From Prochilodus magdalenae (Eukaryota; Chordata; Actinopteri; Characiformes; Prochilodontidae): 64,000 nt of DNA. The notes under the pieces were generated by a model that saw nothing but the letters and a program-made list of their open reading frames with translations, ran no database searches and was not told the origin of the DNA. A program made the translations under genes and the position numbers. The stretch spans positions 1,429,501 through 1,493,500 of the forward strand of contig JAMWET010003934.1 in the NCBI GenBank assembly GCA_024036415.1. Reading direction: 5' to 3'. Of the stretch, positions 38,521-50,760 are shown one piece after another (the stretch's first letter is position 1; every line of letters begins with the position of its first letter).

Positions 38521-39467
38521 ACTGAACAATCAACTGAATGAATTCTCTGATGATATACACTAATAGTTAGCTAGCAAAAATGCTCACGTTAATGTTACTG
38601 TCATTTCAGAAATATGTGTTTTAATCACCTCAGATAAACACAGCAGTATTAATAATGGCACATCAAGGCAGTGCATTCAGTAGCCTGTTTCAGAGCCATC
38701 CGCTTATGTAAACGCATTGTGGCAACAATACAACAATGTGTCAACATCAACAGGAAATGTACTTTTATACATTCTGTATAACTGAGTACTCCAGCACTTA
38801 AGTAAAACAAAAGTCAAGTAAACCGAAAAGCTTCGACAAAGCTCTACTGAAATCATTTCTATCCATGCGGTTAGAGCAGATGTAAAATTTCTTAGATATG
38901 ATGATTGTCTGGTTGTAAATGTAGATCTCTCATCTACAGAATGTTTTTTGTGTAAAAATCATGTACCTGTTATTTCTTAATTGCATGTAATTTCTGCTTT
39001 ATTAATGTATTCCTGTTTGTTTGTAGTAGTATGTTTTATATAAGGTATATATTTAATATTATTTTGATTTCAACTTTTTAATGTGTAAAAAAGTGTTAAT
39101 TTATTTCAGTTCAGCTACTATATTTCTGCATTGTATTATATTGTATGTCTTACAATAAATCTTAAGGTGCAAAAAATGTGTTTAAAATATTTCAAACTAT
39201 GGCCCATTGTTGTATTGTATACAACTGGACAAAATTCAGGCTGGTACTGGAGTATCTGGCTATGCTAACAGGTATTAGTCCAGGTTCATAGATAACAGTA
39301 TGCTATATACAGTCAAAAACTACCTCACCAAGTCTACTTGAGAACATCTCAACACAGTTGATCCAACAGCATCCCAACAGAACCTCAAATTAAGCAGTCC
39401 CTGAAACTCGAGTACACAGAATTGAGCACTGATTGAATGTGAATAATGGAACACTTTGGGAAGCGTT

Positions 39468-39520
39468 ATCGTGATAGTGGCTTTTGCAGACTGATATTGC
39501 AGAAAGCTGCTATACGTATG
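39468..39520 (+). repeat. Second fragment of the 38435 dispersed repeat
   Basis: TTATCGTGATAGTGGCTTTT followed by GCAGACTGATATTGCAGA parallels the phrase order in the first fragment. Confidence 0.5.
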
Positions 39521-40737
39521 CGAGCCCTTTAGTAATCACTTCTGTGTCCTGACTGATCACAGCTCCAGAGGAACAAATGACAAAATTATGGCAAAAAAAC
39601 ATATCACACTGTAATCACAACAACAAACAGAACTGGTGTATGAATGAACTACAGCTCAGAAATAATTTCTATAAACTTACAGCATGCTTTTGCATTTGGC
39701 TTTGACAGTTTCCTGTATCTGATTGATCTGACAGCGTTGAAGCCGGGTGAGGTGTGAGATTAATGTGCAGTAGGGCCCATTGGACTTTGACATCCATGAA
39801 ATCTGTTGAAGTCTCCGAAGTGGCTCATGTCTGTCTTATAAAGGGTGATTATAAAGGGTGACACTTCTTTCTGCAGTGCCTCCTGAGTGACATTACTGAC
39901 ACCTTTTTAATGAAACTGCTTGGAAGAAAGAAAGGAATTATTCATCTTGAGCTTGAACAACTGGGCCGGTGTGACAAGTGCGTGCACACAGTCGCTATGT
40001 TTTTAATTATGCGAATTGTTTCTCTCCCCGATCTGATTACTTTCACTCATCACAAAGACGAAATGAATTTGTTTTTAATGCTTCTCCCATTAAGACAATT
40101 GTTTTGATACTTCTCTCTGGTTGCTTTGGCTGCATGAGGTTTCGAAGCGAGCAAGCGGAGCGCTGCAGAAATCCGGTGCAGTTTTATCTAATTCATCAGG
40201 CCCATGTCTCATTCTGAAAGACACTTTTGTGTTTCTTAATTAAAAGGACCTGAGTCCCTGAAAGCAATTGAAGCATTTGCTAATTAACTCTATTGTGCGA
40301 GTGTCTATTTTCCCGAGAGAGCGCCACGCTAGCATGTGCTCTTCAACTTGAAGCCGTTGTTATCTCTTGTTCAGCCACGCACCCACACACACACCCACAC
40401 AGAAACACACATGCATGCACAGAGACACCCTCAGCGGGAAGGCATGATGTGTTTCACAGCTGGATCCTCATTCTCAGGCAGCAGTAAGCCCCGTTTTCCT
40501 ACCCCTTTACTGCTCTCTTTAAAATAAAGATGCCAACGAAGTGTTGTATGTAGCAAAACCTCGCCTGGTTCCCTTTCAAAAAATGCAAAAAGACCATAAA
40601 AGCAGTAATCTGCTAATCTAACTAATCTGACTCCTTCTGTTACACAGAATCCATTCCTTTCCAGCATATGTGATGCTGATGTGTGAACAGCATTGAATCT
40701 GATATTTTCAATTCTGATATTTTTTAGTTTGGGAGAC

Positions 40738-41235
40738 AGTGGCTGTGTTCAGATCTTTTGAGATGACTGTCCACTTTGGTAGTACGTAATCAGATTGGAT
40801 TTGTGTGTCCAGACAGTACCAGTCTATCTGCTTCGATCGCTGTGGTAATGATGTAGGCCTTAGAAACTATGTAGCCATGCTTGTGAGGTGGTTTTCATAT
40901 GCAGACGCAGGAGAGACAGAAGTGCATCATGACCTCCAAACAAACTCTCTGTCTAGTCACCATTCAGAGCTCTCTTGGTTCAGCGTTCATCTTGAACGGC
41001 AGCACTTCCTCTTTTCTCGTGTAGCACGCCATGCAAAAAAGACACTTGTATGCCAGTTTAAGCATCCAGACTGAGATGCAGCTGTAAAAGTCTAAATCAA
41101 ATGTGGTCTGGATATGATTTGCAAAGATTGGGCCTTGTGTGTGTGTTTTTTTTTACTTCAAGTAAAAACCAAACTGGATGCAATCTGGATATACCAGGAA
41201 TTCTATTTGGGCTGGCAGTCTGAACATGTGTTTTA
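40738..41235. mobile_element. MITE-like element with TGTTCAGA ends
   Basis: The left end reads GTGGCTGTGTTCAGATC and the right end GGCTGGCAGTCTGAACATG, so inward-facing TGTTCAGA/TCTGAACA ends enclose about 500 bases. Subterminal words also pair: ATCAGATTGGATTTG on the left resembles the reverse complement of the CAAACTGGATGCAATCTGG stretch on the right. The inner part (GTAATGATGTAGGCCTTAGA, TGACCTCCAAACAAACTCTC, GTAGCACGCCATGCAAAA) resembles a common fish non-autonomous DNA transposon. The 89-codon open frame inside has no recognised domain. Confidence 0.6.
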
Positions 41236-41489
41236 AATGTGGTACTGACATCCGACACATATCCAACGTGTGGCAATGCTTCTGAACCAAAACAGTCTCA
41301 TAATTTGCCATAATTTTCCGCTACTGAAATCTTATAAACATAAGATCTGATGTTTCTGTATAAGAAAACTAGAAGGCACATACAGCAAACACTATATCAA
41401 AGAACTGCCAAAAAGAAATGTGAACAGTCTAGGAAGAAAATTTGATTTGGACCATTTATACCTGCTGCGTCAACATAGCCATAGAAGCC

Positions 41490-41695
41490 ATACAGTCGTG
41501 GGCTTGAGCAAGGCACCTAACCCCCAACTGCTCCCCGGGCGCTGTGGATAGGGCTGCCCACCACTCCGAGTAAGTGTGCTCACTGCCCCCTAGTGTGTGT
41601 GTTCATTTGTGAGTGTGTTTGTGTGTTCATGGATGGGTTAAATGCGAGACTAAATTTCCCCACTGTGGGATCAACAAGGGATTTCATCATCATAT
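41490..41695 (+). mobile_element. 5'-truncated tRNA-SINE copy
   Basis: Contains GAGCAAGGCACCTAACCCCC, GGATAGGGCTGCCCACCACT, GTGCTCACTGCCCCCTAGTG, a GT-rich stretch and ATGGGTTAAATGCGAGAC. A tail with TTTCCCCACTGTGGGATCAA follows. It is the same body and 3' tail as the SINE at 32520-32790, but the tRNA-like head is missing. Confidence 0.78.
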
Positions 41696-43019
41696 CACCC
41701 CCTACACTTCATGTAGTGTATTACAGTCAGTCAGAATGACTGTGCTGATCCTATGAAAATTATTGAGCATTTTTAAATTGAAACAAGACACCAGGGATGC
41801 TATATTTTAGTGGTACTTCACATCAATAACCCAAAATGACCTTGTTTCCGTTAGCTCCTTGCTAAAGCACATCCGGAATGCCTGCTTGGCAAAGCCTGAC
41901 GTGTCCTGGAGAGACAGTCATAAACTGCCATCTTTCCGCTGCTTTCAAGGACGATACACGAGTCCTTCTGGCTCAGGCACACCCGGCCTGCCACCGAGGG
42001 GTCTTCCTCCAGCAGAGCGTGTGTCTGGCACGTTGCATCCACTCTTTCCCCCTTCCTTTCTACAGTTTCTAAAGGAGGAAAACATTATCTGTGTGTGTCC
42101 TGCTTTATCTGAAATGGATGGAGAAGGGTCTGAGCTGGACAGCAGATAGAATTCTTATCGGAGATGACTGCTGAAGAAAAGCAAAGAAAAAAGAACCAAA
42201 AAAAAAAAGATCCTTTCTTGCATTTGGCAGCCATCTGAAGACTTTTGACATTTGAGACAGTAATAACTGCAGGACTGGCACAAAGCACTTTATCGTGCTC
42301 ACTCGTCAAAATTGCATTTAGAAATGTGGGTTGTAGGCTGCTGTGGAAAAATTAAATCAACATGTGTCCTGTCTTCAATCACAACTGGTCCCGAGGTATC
42401 TGCCAGGATCGTAAGTGGGCTATTCCAGCAGCCAGCGCTAACAAAATCATGATGGTATAATTTTAGATTAATTATTCTCAGAGCTCAAGCACAGAAATTC
42501 TGTGGAAGGTGCGGCTTTTAAGCGTTGAGGTTATATCACGTTTGTATTTGTAGAAGAAGAGATCTCTTAGTTAGATTTAAGCTTAATGGGCCTTATTTTC
42601 TTTATTTTCACTGTAAGTGCATTCAGCCAGTAACAGCTTCTCACAGTACATTACTTTCAACTGGGGAAATCAAGGTGTCTAATCAACTGTGTGTTTACAT
42701 GCTCTTAATAATTTGATAATTGCAAATCAGTGATCTGTTCACCATGTATACATGCACTTGAGTAATCATTAATGATCTGAAATTCCAGGCTTATATAAAT
42801 CAGGAAATAATCGGCTGTCCAGTTTGCAATCAGCCAATAAACTCACAGAATAAGATGTGACATAACATACCATAAAACATAACATAAAACTTTATGCCAC
42901 ATCTTTTCTTTTATTGCTTTGTCGCTTTGTTTACATGACCACATAATCCAGCAACGGCAATTTGATTTTGATTGGATTATTAGGTGCAAGTAAACACCCT
43001 TGTTGTCTTGGAAATGGGT

Positions 43020-43140
43020 AGCAATCTTGATTGTTAGTGTGGTATTACCATGGAAAATGACTATTGTAACCATAGAAACGGGGTGTGTGACCATGTAACC
43101 ATGAGGATGGAGGGGCTATAAAAACCGGGGTGTGTGACGG
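43020..43140 (-). repeat. Short copies of the CCATGGTTACA motif, inverted
   Basis: The minus strand carries CATGGTTACATGGTCACAC, TATGGTTACAATAG and CCATGGTAATACC, the motif that forms the array at 13185-13640 but in opposite orientation. A 13-base phrase GGGGTGTGTGACC/G occurs at 43080 and again at about 43128, flanking GGGGCTATAAAAACCGG, which looks like a TATA-box. Confidence 0.45.
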
Positions 43141-43947
43141 GATTCATAGATTGAGAGGAGGTGGTACTGTGCAGTGAATGTCTCATTCGACGGTTAGCAA
43201 AGCAGATGCTAATGATTGGTAAAAGGAGTGATTGTATTTGGGCGTGTCAAAAGTTACAGTGTATGGAAGCGTACGGTCATATAGGTCAATCAGCAGTGGC
43301 ATTAATCCCAGTCTAGGGGAAATTATCCTCGGCAAATCTGGCCCAACTGCACAACTCTTTGATGCAAGAGTGGCTGAACATTGATGTGGCCTCTCAAATC
43401 TGTCGAAACAGAACATAAATAGAAAGTAACTGAAGTTTATTCATGAATTATGTCACTGTGTAATTACCTTTAATTAATTGTGCAAGTTAATCAAATATAT
43501 AGGCAACTCAACAATAACACAGCTAGTCGTCTAAAGGTTATCTATATGAAATGAACACATGAGCTGTTCTCTATGAAGTCACTGAGTTATTGGGCTGCCA
43601 CTGAGGGAACCCAATTGTGCCTGATGTAATTTATGCTAACATCAGCGCATGAGGTGTCGGCCGTGTGCAGAATGTGTCTGTGGGGACGTTAAAGGCAGCA
43701 GGGGGCTGGTCAGCATTCTGCAAGTCTCTTCAGGCTGCCTGACTCTCATTACACAGATATTGGCCTGATCTGAATGCAATAGGAGTTTTTTAGCCGCAGC
43801 GAGGGTCCGCAGCGCAGGTGGATATGATCAGTAACGTAATCCGAATTCTCAAATGCTCAGAGGCCCAGTGGTACACTCCTTCACTCTCAACTCACCAGCA
43901 AACATAATAGACGAGATTTGATAGAAGGAGTGCTGCTGTTGTGTTCA

Positions 43948-44018
43948 GCAGAGAAAGAGAGAGAGAGAAAGAGAGAAAGACATCCAGGCAGAGAAAGAGA
44001 GAAAGACATCCAGGCAGA
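43948..44018. repeat. GA-rich tract with tandem 26-base duplication
   Basis: A GAGAGAAAGAGAGAAAG tract is followed by ACATCCAGGCAGAGAAAGAG and a second GAGAAAGACATCCAGGCAGA, so a unit of about 26 bases is present twice. Confidence 0.7.
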
Positions 44019-44550
44019 GTAAAATGATCCAGCAGAGTAATGTGCCTCAACCCAGACTAATTTGTTGTGACAGATCGTTGTTGGTCAATTAACCCCAGTA
44101 GTACGACATGTTATACAACAAAAAGAGAGAGAAGAGGGGGAAGAGAGAGAGCATCGCAGGTAACCTTTCTGCCCTCATAATATGCTCTTTTATATTTTAA
44201 GTGACTGGGTATATGTGTTTTTGTATTGATCCGTTATGCCATGTATTGTAATTGTAATTTGGTCCACCACAATTAACCTTGTCATTTTTAATTAAACATG
44301 AAATTAATATGGATCTGTGATGCCTTTGAACCATGTGATACAGCTACACCATGGACATATAAAGCACAATAAAGTTATTTATAAGGCAACCCTACTGAAT
44401 TAATGGCTTAAATGGCTTTTAGATTCAAACTTTAAGCTGGCCATTCTGGAAAGTTCTTAAAGGAAAACTTTGGATAAATAAACAATTAGCAAAGTGGAAA
44501 CTATAAATATGACATACTGTATATGATATATATACGGTATATATAAACCG

Positions 44551-45500
44551 TATGTGGACAAAAGTATTGGGACACCTAGACGTTACACCTGCAGGAGTTT
44601 TTATGTTATCAGATTATAAACACATAGGCATGTATATAGGGTACAAATATGGAGCTGGTTGTGTAGGGATTTTTTGTCTATTCAGCCAGATGAGAATTTG
44701 AGGGGTCAGACACAGACGTTGGAGAAAAGGGCCTGGCTCTCAGTCTGCTTTCTAGTTCATCTCAAAGGTGATGGGGTTGGGGTCAGGGCTCTGTGCGGGC
44801 CAGTCGAGTTGTTCCACATCCAACTCATACACCCAACCATGCTTTTAAAGCCCTTTCTTTCTGGGGCACAGTCATGATGGAACAGAAAGCAGCCTTCCCC
44901 AAACTGTTCCCACAAAGCCAAAAGCCTACAACCGCCCAAAATGTCTAGGTATGCTAAGCATTAAGATTTCCCTTCTCTGGAACTAGGGAGCCAAAAACAA
45001 CCCCATAGCACTCTCCCTCTTCCACTAACATCATTACAGTTGGCACAATGCACTCAGGCATGCCACGCTTGCCTGGCATTCACCGAAATTCAGATTTATC
45101 AATTAGACTGCCAAACAGGGAGGCATGATTCATCATTCCACAGAATCCAGAGTCCAGTAGAGGCATGCTTTACACCATTCCGTCCGATGCTTGGCATTGT
45201 GCTTGGTGATGTAAGACTTGCATGCAGCTGCTCAGCCTTGGAAACCCATGGCATGAAACTACTGGCACACTGTTTATGTGCTGATGGTAAGGCCAGTCAG
45301 CATCCCTTCTCTGAAACTTTATCTTCGTGGCTGATATGCTATGGTTCCTAAACAGTTCCATTTTTTAATAATACCACTCAGATGATCATGGAATAATTTG
45401 AAAGTAAGAATTTTTCACAAACTGACTTGCAATATCTTATTACAGCCCGTCCTGGAATTCATGAATGTCAGAACCCTAGTGAAAACTGCACAAGCGGTTT
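44551..45500 (-). pseudogene. Tc1-type transposase relic with one terminal repeat
   Basis: Starts at a TA with TATGTGGACAAAAGTATTGG, the inverted-repeat end of a known fish Tc1-type family. The minus strand contains diverged transposase pieces: ALWEQFGEGCFLFHHDCAPE (compare the usual QFGEGPFLFQHDNAP around the second catalytic Asp) and, in other frames, remnants of the NPIEHLW segment. Plus-strand words such as CTTGGCATTGTGCTTGGTGA and GCATGCAGCTGCTC match the same family. The second Asp region reads HDCAPE, lacking the Asn. The opposite terminal repeat is not seen, so the copy is truncated on the right. Confidence 0.82.
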
Positions 45501-46364
45501 TTTAAGAACAAATTTCTTTTTAAAAATGGTTGGTGAATAAGCCCCATTAAAACTGAACTATGAATAATATACATTATAAATGAAAAATGCATTCAAGATA
45601 ATAAAGATTATTTTGTCTATAGCTGTAACACGATGTACTACTTTTTAAATGAAAGTAAATCTTTCCTCAAAGGTAAACTTGAGCAAATAAGACAAATAGT
45701 CATGATTAGAATAATTTGCAGTAAATTATTTCAATAGTTTGACAGCCCTACAGTGGAGTACACTTTAGAAACGGTGGGGTTCTTTAAAACCCAGCCACAC
45801 CAACAATTCCTTCCTTTACCACAAATCAACAAACTGAAGCACTGTGTATTCGTACTTGTTGTTTTGACTTTACAGTTTTTTGCCCTAAACATTACCAAAC
45901 CAAATGACAACATTAGCAAGTTAAAGTTGGTAAAGAACGAACATATTTGGCAGAGAATGTTGATACTGGATAAAGAATGATGGTGTTTACAAACATCTGT
46001 CTCAGAGGGCTAGTTTCTGAAATGTGGCGGAGGGGGCAAAGCTTTGCACAAACAGGCATTTTTGCAGGGTAGCTCTTGTATCTCTGGTCACATGGACGAA
46101 GGGGGAAGAATGCGTGTAAGCCCACTGTGACAATCTTGTGCTAATATAAGAGCCACTCCTAAAACATCATTATGTTGGGGACTGCCTGACTGAGTTTGGG
46201 GTCACCTGTGATTGTTGAAGCAATATGCCTGATGTATGCAAGTTTGTTAATATCCGTCACCTTTAACACACAAAGGTTAACCAACAGAGATCGATAGCCT
46301 CAGTTATGTTTCTTTAATGATGAAGAGAGTTAAACGAAGGTGATTGGTGAAGAAATTTGGGTTT

Positions 46365-46550
46365 GGTATTTGGGAGAATGGTGTTTGTGTTTGGTGGAGG
46401 AGAATGGAGATTAATCATATCTGATGAGTAATGATGGTGTTACATGGAGAACATCTGTGTTGAATGGTGTTTGGTGGGAATAATTTCATTTGTTGAAGAA
46501 TGATGATGGTGCTTGGTGGTGAATTGTGGTGTTTGGTGGGAAACATTTTG
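46365..46550 (+). repeat. Minisatellite, TGGTGTTTGGTGGAGAATG type
   Basis: Seven or eight degenerate units with TGGTGTTTGGTGG and GAATGATGATGGTG. It has the same orientation as the arrays at 7.7-9.1 kb and is opposite to the one at 47.9-48.7 kb only 1.4 kb away. Confidence 0.7.
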
Positions 46551-47083
46551 CTTTGCAAATATGGACTGTGCCCTTAACATGCAGTGCTAGTTTGAATTGA
46601 GCAAAGGCTGAAAGAGGAGAAGAGCCCTGAGAGCTTGAGATGAAGTTCTGGGTAGCTTCTGCCTGTAGCTGATTGGGCGAAATCCTCCCCTCCTTTCAAA
46701 ACTGTGGTAGAACTAATACAGGAGAAGGTAGGAGACCGGTCAGTGGTGAGGATTGTGAAAACAGGTCTTTGGTGTGGAAAAAACGAAAGCAGAGAAAAGT
46801 GAAGGTAGGAACCTGCCAATTACCAGGTAACTTGCACTAGATGCAGGATAATCACCAAATGACTCTGAACTTTGGCGCTCCAGTAGCAGAACTGATGAAT
46901 CCTCCTTTAAACACAAGGGTCAGTAGTCAGTAGCCTGACTAAATGTGCTTTTAAGCTCCAGCAGCTTTGTTTACACTACCACTGTTTGTAATAATCAAAA
47001 ACAGGAACGTTCATTGAGCTCTTAACCCCAACACTAACCCTGCTAGGACTTGTTTTTGTAAGTAAGCATTTAAACGCAATAAA

Positions 47084-47227
47084 GTTGATGTAAACAAAAT
47101 ACCCTGAAGCGCTGCTATTAAACTTTGAAATGTTTATTTGTTCACACACAGTTAAGTTGATGTAAACAAAATAACCCGAAGCGTTGCTGTTAAACTTTGA
47201 AATGTTTATTTGCTGCAAGTTACATCT
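47084..47227. repeat. 72-base tandem duplication
   Basis: The segment starting GTTGATGTAAACAAAATA at 47084 recurs at 47156 with few changes (both copies contain TTAAACTTTGAAATGTTTAT). The length is divisible by three, so a minus-strand open frame with a 24-residue repeat results. I see no other sign that it is coding. Confidence 0.85.
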
Positions 47228-47934
47228 GTATTCATTCAAGTTAGGCTGTTTTAGATTCTCTGTGGAGTTTTTAACATGCGGAACACACTGTGAGGCCAGC
47301 TTGTATAGTCAGTTATCAAAAGAAACATTTTTCCCACTTAACACTTTGAAAGAAGCAATTTAGCAAATGGAGCTACTCTGTCTGAGCTATACGAAATCAA
47401 ACATCAAGACAAGAAGCTCAGTTTAACAATCAATCCTACACATATCATTCTGGAACAAATGCAGTGCGTTTTCAGGAAAATGTGCATTTCAACAAGCATG
47501 AAATTGGCGTAAATTGAGGCTTTTGCACAAATCCGATATAAATTTGCTCCAGTTCAGAGAGAAAGTGATTCCGAGGACCACACTCTGGGAGATCATGTAT
47601 TCTGGAGCCTTGCTGTATTGTCTTCATTATTTAGAGTAATTGTGGCAGAGTGCGTAATAATGGCTCAGGCTGTCGCTGTGCTGAGAGGTTAATTGTCATT
47701 GAAAACAGGAGCCTTGGGCTGAAGCAAGGGAGATTCATTAGAGCTGGCTGTGACACAATCGCCCACTCGATGCTGCATGGACTCAAGTGGGCCATGCAAC
47801 TGCAGCAGTGAGCCGAACGGCAAGAGCTAAGACGGCTATTCCAGTGAGGTTATTACAGCTGGGCTTGAATGTTAAGCAGAAGCCTGAGAGTGCTCTTGAG
47901 CCAAGAGCACGTTGAACTAGCATCATCTGACAAA

Positions 47935-48715
47935 CACCATCATACTCCAGTAGCCTCTACAATTCCCCAATACACATCATCGCTGTATCCAATCCACATC
48001 ATCGCTGTGTCCAATCCACATCATCGTTGTGTCCAATCCACATCATCATTGTGTCTAATCCACATCATCGTTGTCCAAGAAACATCATCATTCTCCTACA
48101 AATACAATCATACTCTAACAAATACTGCCATTCCCCAGCAAATACCAGTGCATCAAGAACCATAATTTCACAAGAACAGCAATGTTCTCTAACAGACATC
48201 ATTGTTCTCTTAAAACCATCATCATTCTCCAACATCAAATACACCTTTTAACACCAACATTCTCCATCAAACACTAATATTCTCCACCAAATACCAACAT
48301 TTTTCAACAAACATCAACATACTTCAACAAATACCATCATTCTCCATCAAACACAATCCTTTTCTAGCAAGTGACAAGATTTTCCAACAAATATCAACAT
48401 TCTTCAACAAACACCATAATCATCCAAGAAACAAAATCATTTTCCTCCAATCACCATCATTCTCCAACAACTATCTACCAAACACCATCATCCTCCAAGA
48501 AATAACATCATTTTCCTCCAATAACCATCATTCTCCAACAACTATCTACCAAACACCATCATCCTCCAAGAAATAACATCATTTTCCTCCAATAACCATC
48601 ATTCTCCAACAACTATCTACCAAACACCATCATCCTCCAGCCAATGCCAACATTCTCAATAAACAACTTAAACGCCTTAAACGCCAACCTTCTCCAGCAA
48701 ACACTGACATACCTC
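47935..48715 (-). repeat. Minisatellite, CACCATCATTCTCCAACAAA unit
   Basis: About 35 degenerate units of CACCATCATTCTCCAACAAA or AATCCACATCATCGTTGTGT on the plus strand. Between about 48481 and 48640 a higher-order unit of 71 bases (AACACCATCATCCTCC at 48481, 48552 and 48623) is repeated nearly exactly. The unit is the reverse complement of that at 7.7, 8.9 and 46.4 kb. Confidence 0.88.
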
Positions 48716-49922
48716 AACATTGCTATGTGATGGTAAGATCTGTAATGTCCAGTAAAGAAATGTGAACAGGAGCTAACAGTCCTGTATTCGTAAACATGGG
48801 GTGCTTCTCTGGAACTGGCAATCAGTTCAGACGGGTGGAGTGCTGCTAGTGCAAGACTATCTACAATCTCGTTTAGTGCCAGCCAGAAACCTACCGGTCT
48901 CTTCTAGTGTCTGCACTCTAAGCCCTGGTCCATGAATTTATCAAGGATCCATTCAAGGTGTTCTTCAAGGTAAATGCCTCGTGTCTGCGAATGTATGTTT
49001 TGGTTCAACAGTGCTGCATAGTAGTTGAGCTTTTGGTCATCCATTGCACTGATTCTTGATTAGCGGTTTAATGCATAGGAAGTGTGACAAAGTGTGTGTG
49101 GCAGGTGGACAGCTACCTGTCCATGTGATTCTGCACACAGCTCCATGTGTGACGGGTGATGCGAACCGAAAGTGGCATCGTGTGACGACTAGTCAAAAGA
49201 GCCACAGCGACAGCTGGCCACAGCGGAGCCACCATGAATATTTACTGATGTTCAGGGAGAAGAAACATGTCACAGTGTTGGCAACAAGCGAAATGGAATG
49301 AAAAATATCATACATTTGCACATTCACCTTCCCTCTCGTCCACCTGCAGCGGCATGGAATGATTCTTAAGGCGAATAACTGAATGTCTGATGTTACATGA
49401 CGCATGTCTTATTCACACATTTTGGTGTTAAGGGAGGCCGGAAACGACCCTAAAGCAATGCTAAATCTAATTTACATATTTTTCCCCTGAATTTAGCAAT
49501 GACATGTCTGGTGTTTCAATGTTGCCTCTTTAGTCTAGTGCAGGAGCTATGAGGCTTGCATACTAACAAACACTCAGAGTCAACCATCATCCAAATCTGT
49601 TTCACAAATACTCTACATCCCCAAAAGTTTTCTCAGCCCACTCATATGGCATCCAGGTCTTCATGAAGGCCATGCAGACCTCACCATATAGCTGAATTTT
49701 AATACAGCCTTTTAATACACTTTTAATACAGCTAACATCTGTAGATGACAGATGTTGTGTTGTATTCATTTGCAATTTCTATTCAGTAAAAGAAAAGAAC
49801 CTAATCTAGCATCCGCATGCCAGCGTGAGGCGAGTCAGATTTGGTACAACTGGCTACTTCCAGCATTAAGCTACACGATTTTGTTGACTATGGACTTTTA
49901 GTGTTTGATGAAACAAGAGACT

Positions 49923-49953
49923 CTTAGCTCCAATACTAAACCAAAGAGGCAGT
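49923..49953 (+). repeat. Dispersed repeat with TAGCTCCAGTG core, copy 4 (core only)
   Basis: TTAGCTCCAATACTAAACC and AAAGAGGCAGT align with the core of the copy at 23251-23365. Flanking similarity is weak. Confidence 0.35.
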
Positions 49954-50566
49954 GTTGGCTGATTGACAAGATCTGCAAAACGAGTAGGGGGTGTGGGGCT
50001 GATCCTGTGACAGGATCATCGTTTTTTGCAGAAGAACAGAATAAATCAGCAGTACACCGCAGCCAGTGAGTGCAGTCTATCCATGTGAGTATTTGTCCCT
50101 ATTTTCTAGTGCATATCTGTCTCTGCTGACAGAATCGGTGGTCTGAGGCAGAGTGAAGCCCAGTCGGGCATGGGCTGTGGGTGTGTGTGTGATGGAGTTG
50201 GGTGACTAAAACAGTAATTTAAGGCACTATAATGGACTGGCTCTTGGCTCCATCTCAGAAGGGGCATATCCGTCTGAGTCCAACACGGCAACCCTTTATT
50301 TTACAGTTGTCTACTGTAAGGCAATGTGGTAATTAAAGTGGCTTACGTGTGTGTGAGTGTGTGTGTGTGTCAGAATAGGTTGCAAAAAAACGTTAAGGCA
50401 TTTTGTTTTCTGTATCCTTGATTCTAATAGAAATCATCTCCAGACTAAATTTATAATGAGAGAAATATATAAAATGTAGTTCTACTAACTTAAAATCCAG
50501 AATGCAGAGTGTCTAATATTTAAAGATAGATAACATAGCCCAAAATTACAGTAAACTTGACAGGTA

Positions 50567-50570
<4 letters not shown>

Positions 50571-50600
<30 letters not shown>

Positions 50601-50616
50601 GTTGTTGTTGTTGTTG
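50571..50616. repeat. (ATT)n followed by (GTT)n microsatellite
   Basis: About ten ATT units run directly into five GTT units. A complementary (AAT)n run lies about 100 bases away. Confidence 0.97.
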
Positions 50617-50712
50617 AAATATTAAATGTCATCCAAAAATACATGTACAATATATTTCTTTTTAAAAAATTAATTCACAAATTATTAATATAAGTTTCAG
50701 CCAACACTTGTA

Positions 50713-50713
<1 letters not shown>

Positions 50714-50757
<44 letters not shown>
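50714..50757. repeat. (AAT)n microsatellite
   Basis: About 13 AAT/TAA units. It is inverted relative to the (ATT)n run at 50571, so the two can pair across a loop of about 100 bases. Confidence 0.97.

Positions 50758-50760
<3 letters not shown>

Noticed and set aside
46976..47239. 87-codon minus-strand frame with a 24-residue internal repeat
   Set aside because: Explained by a 72-base tandem duplication of AT-rich DNA; no other coding sign.
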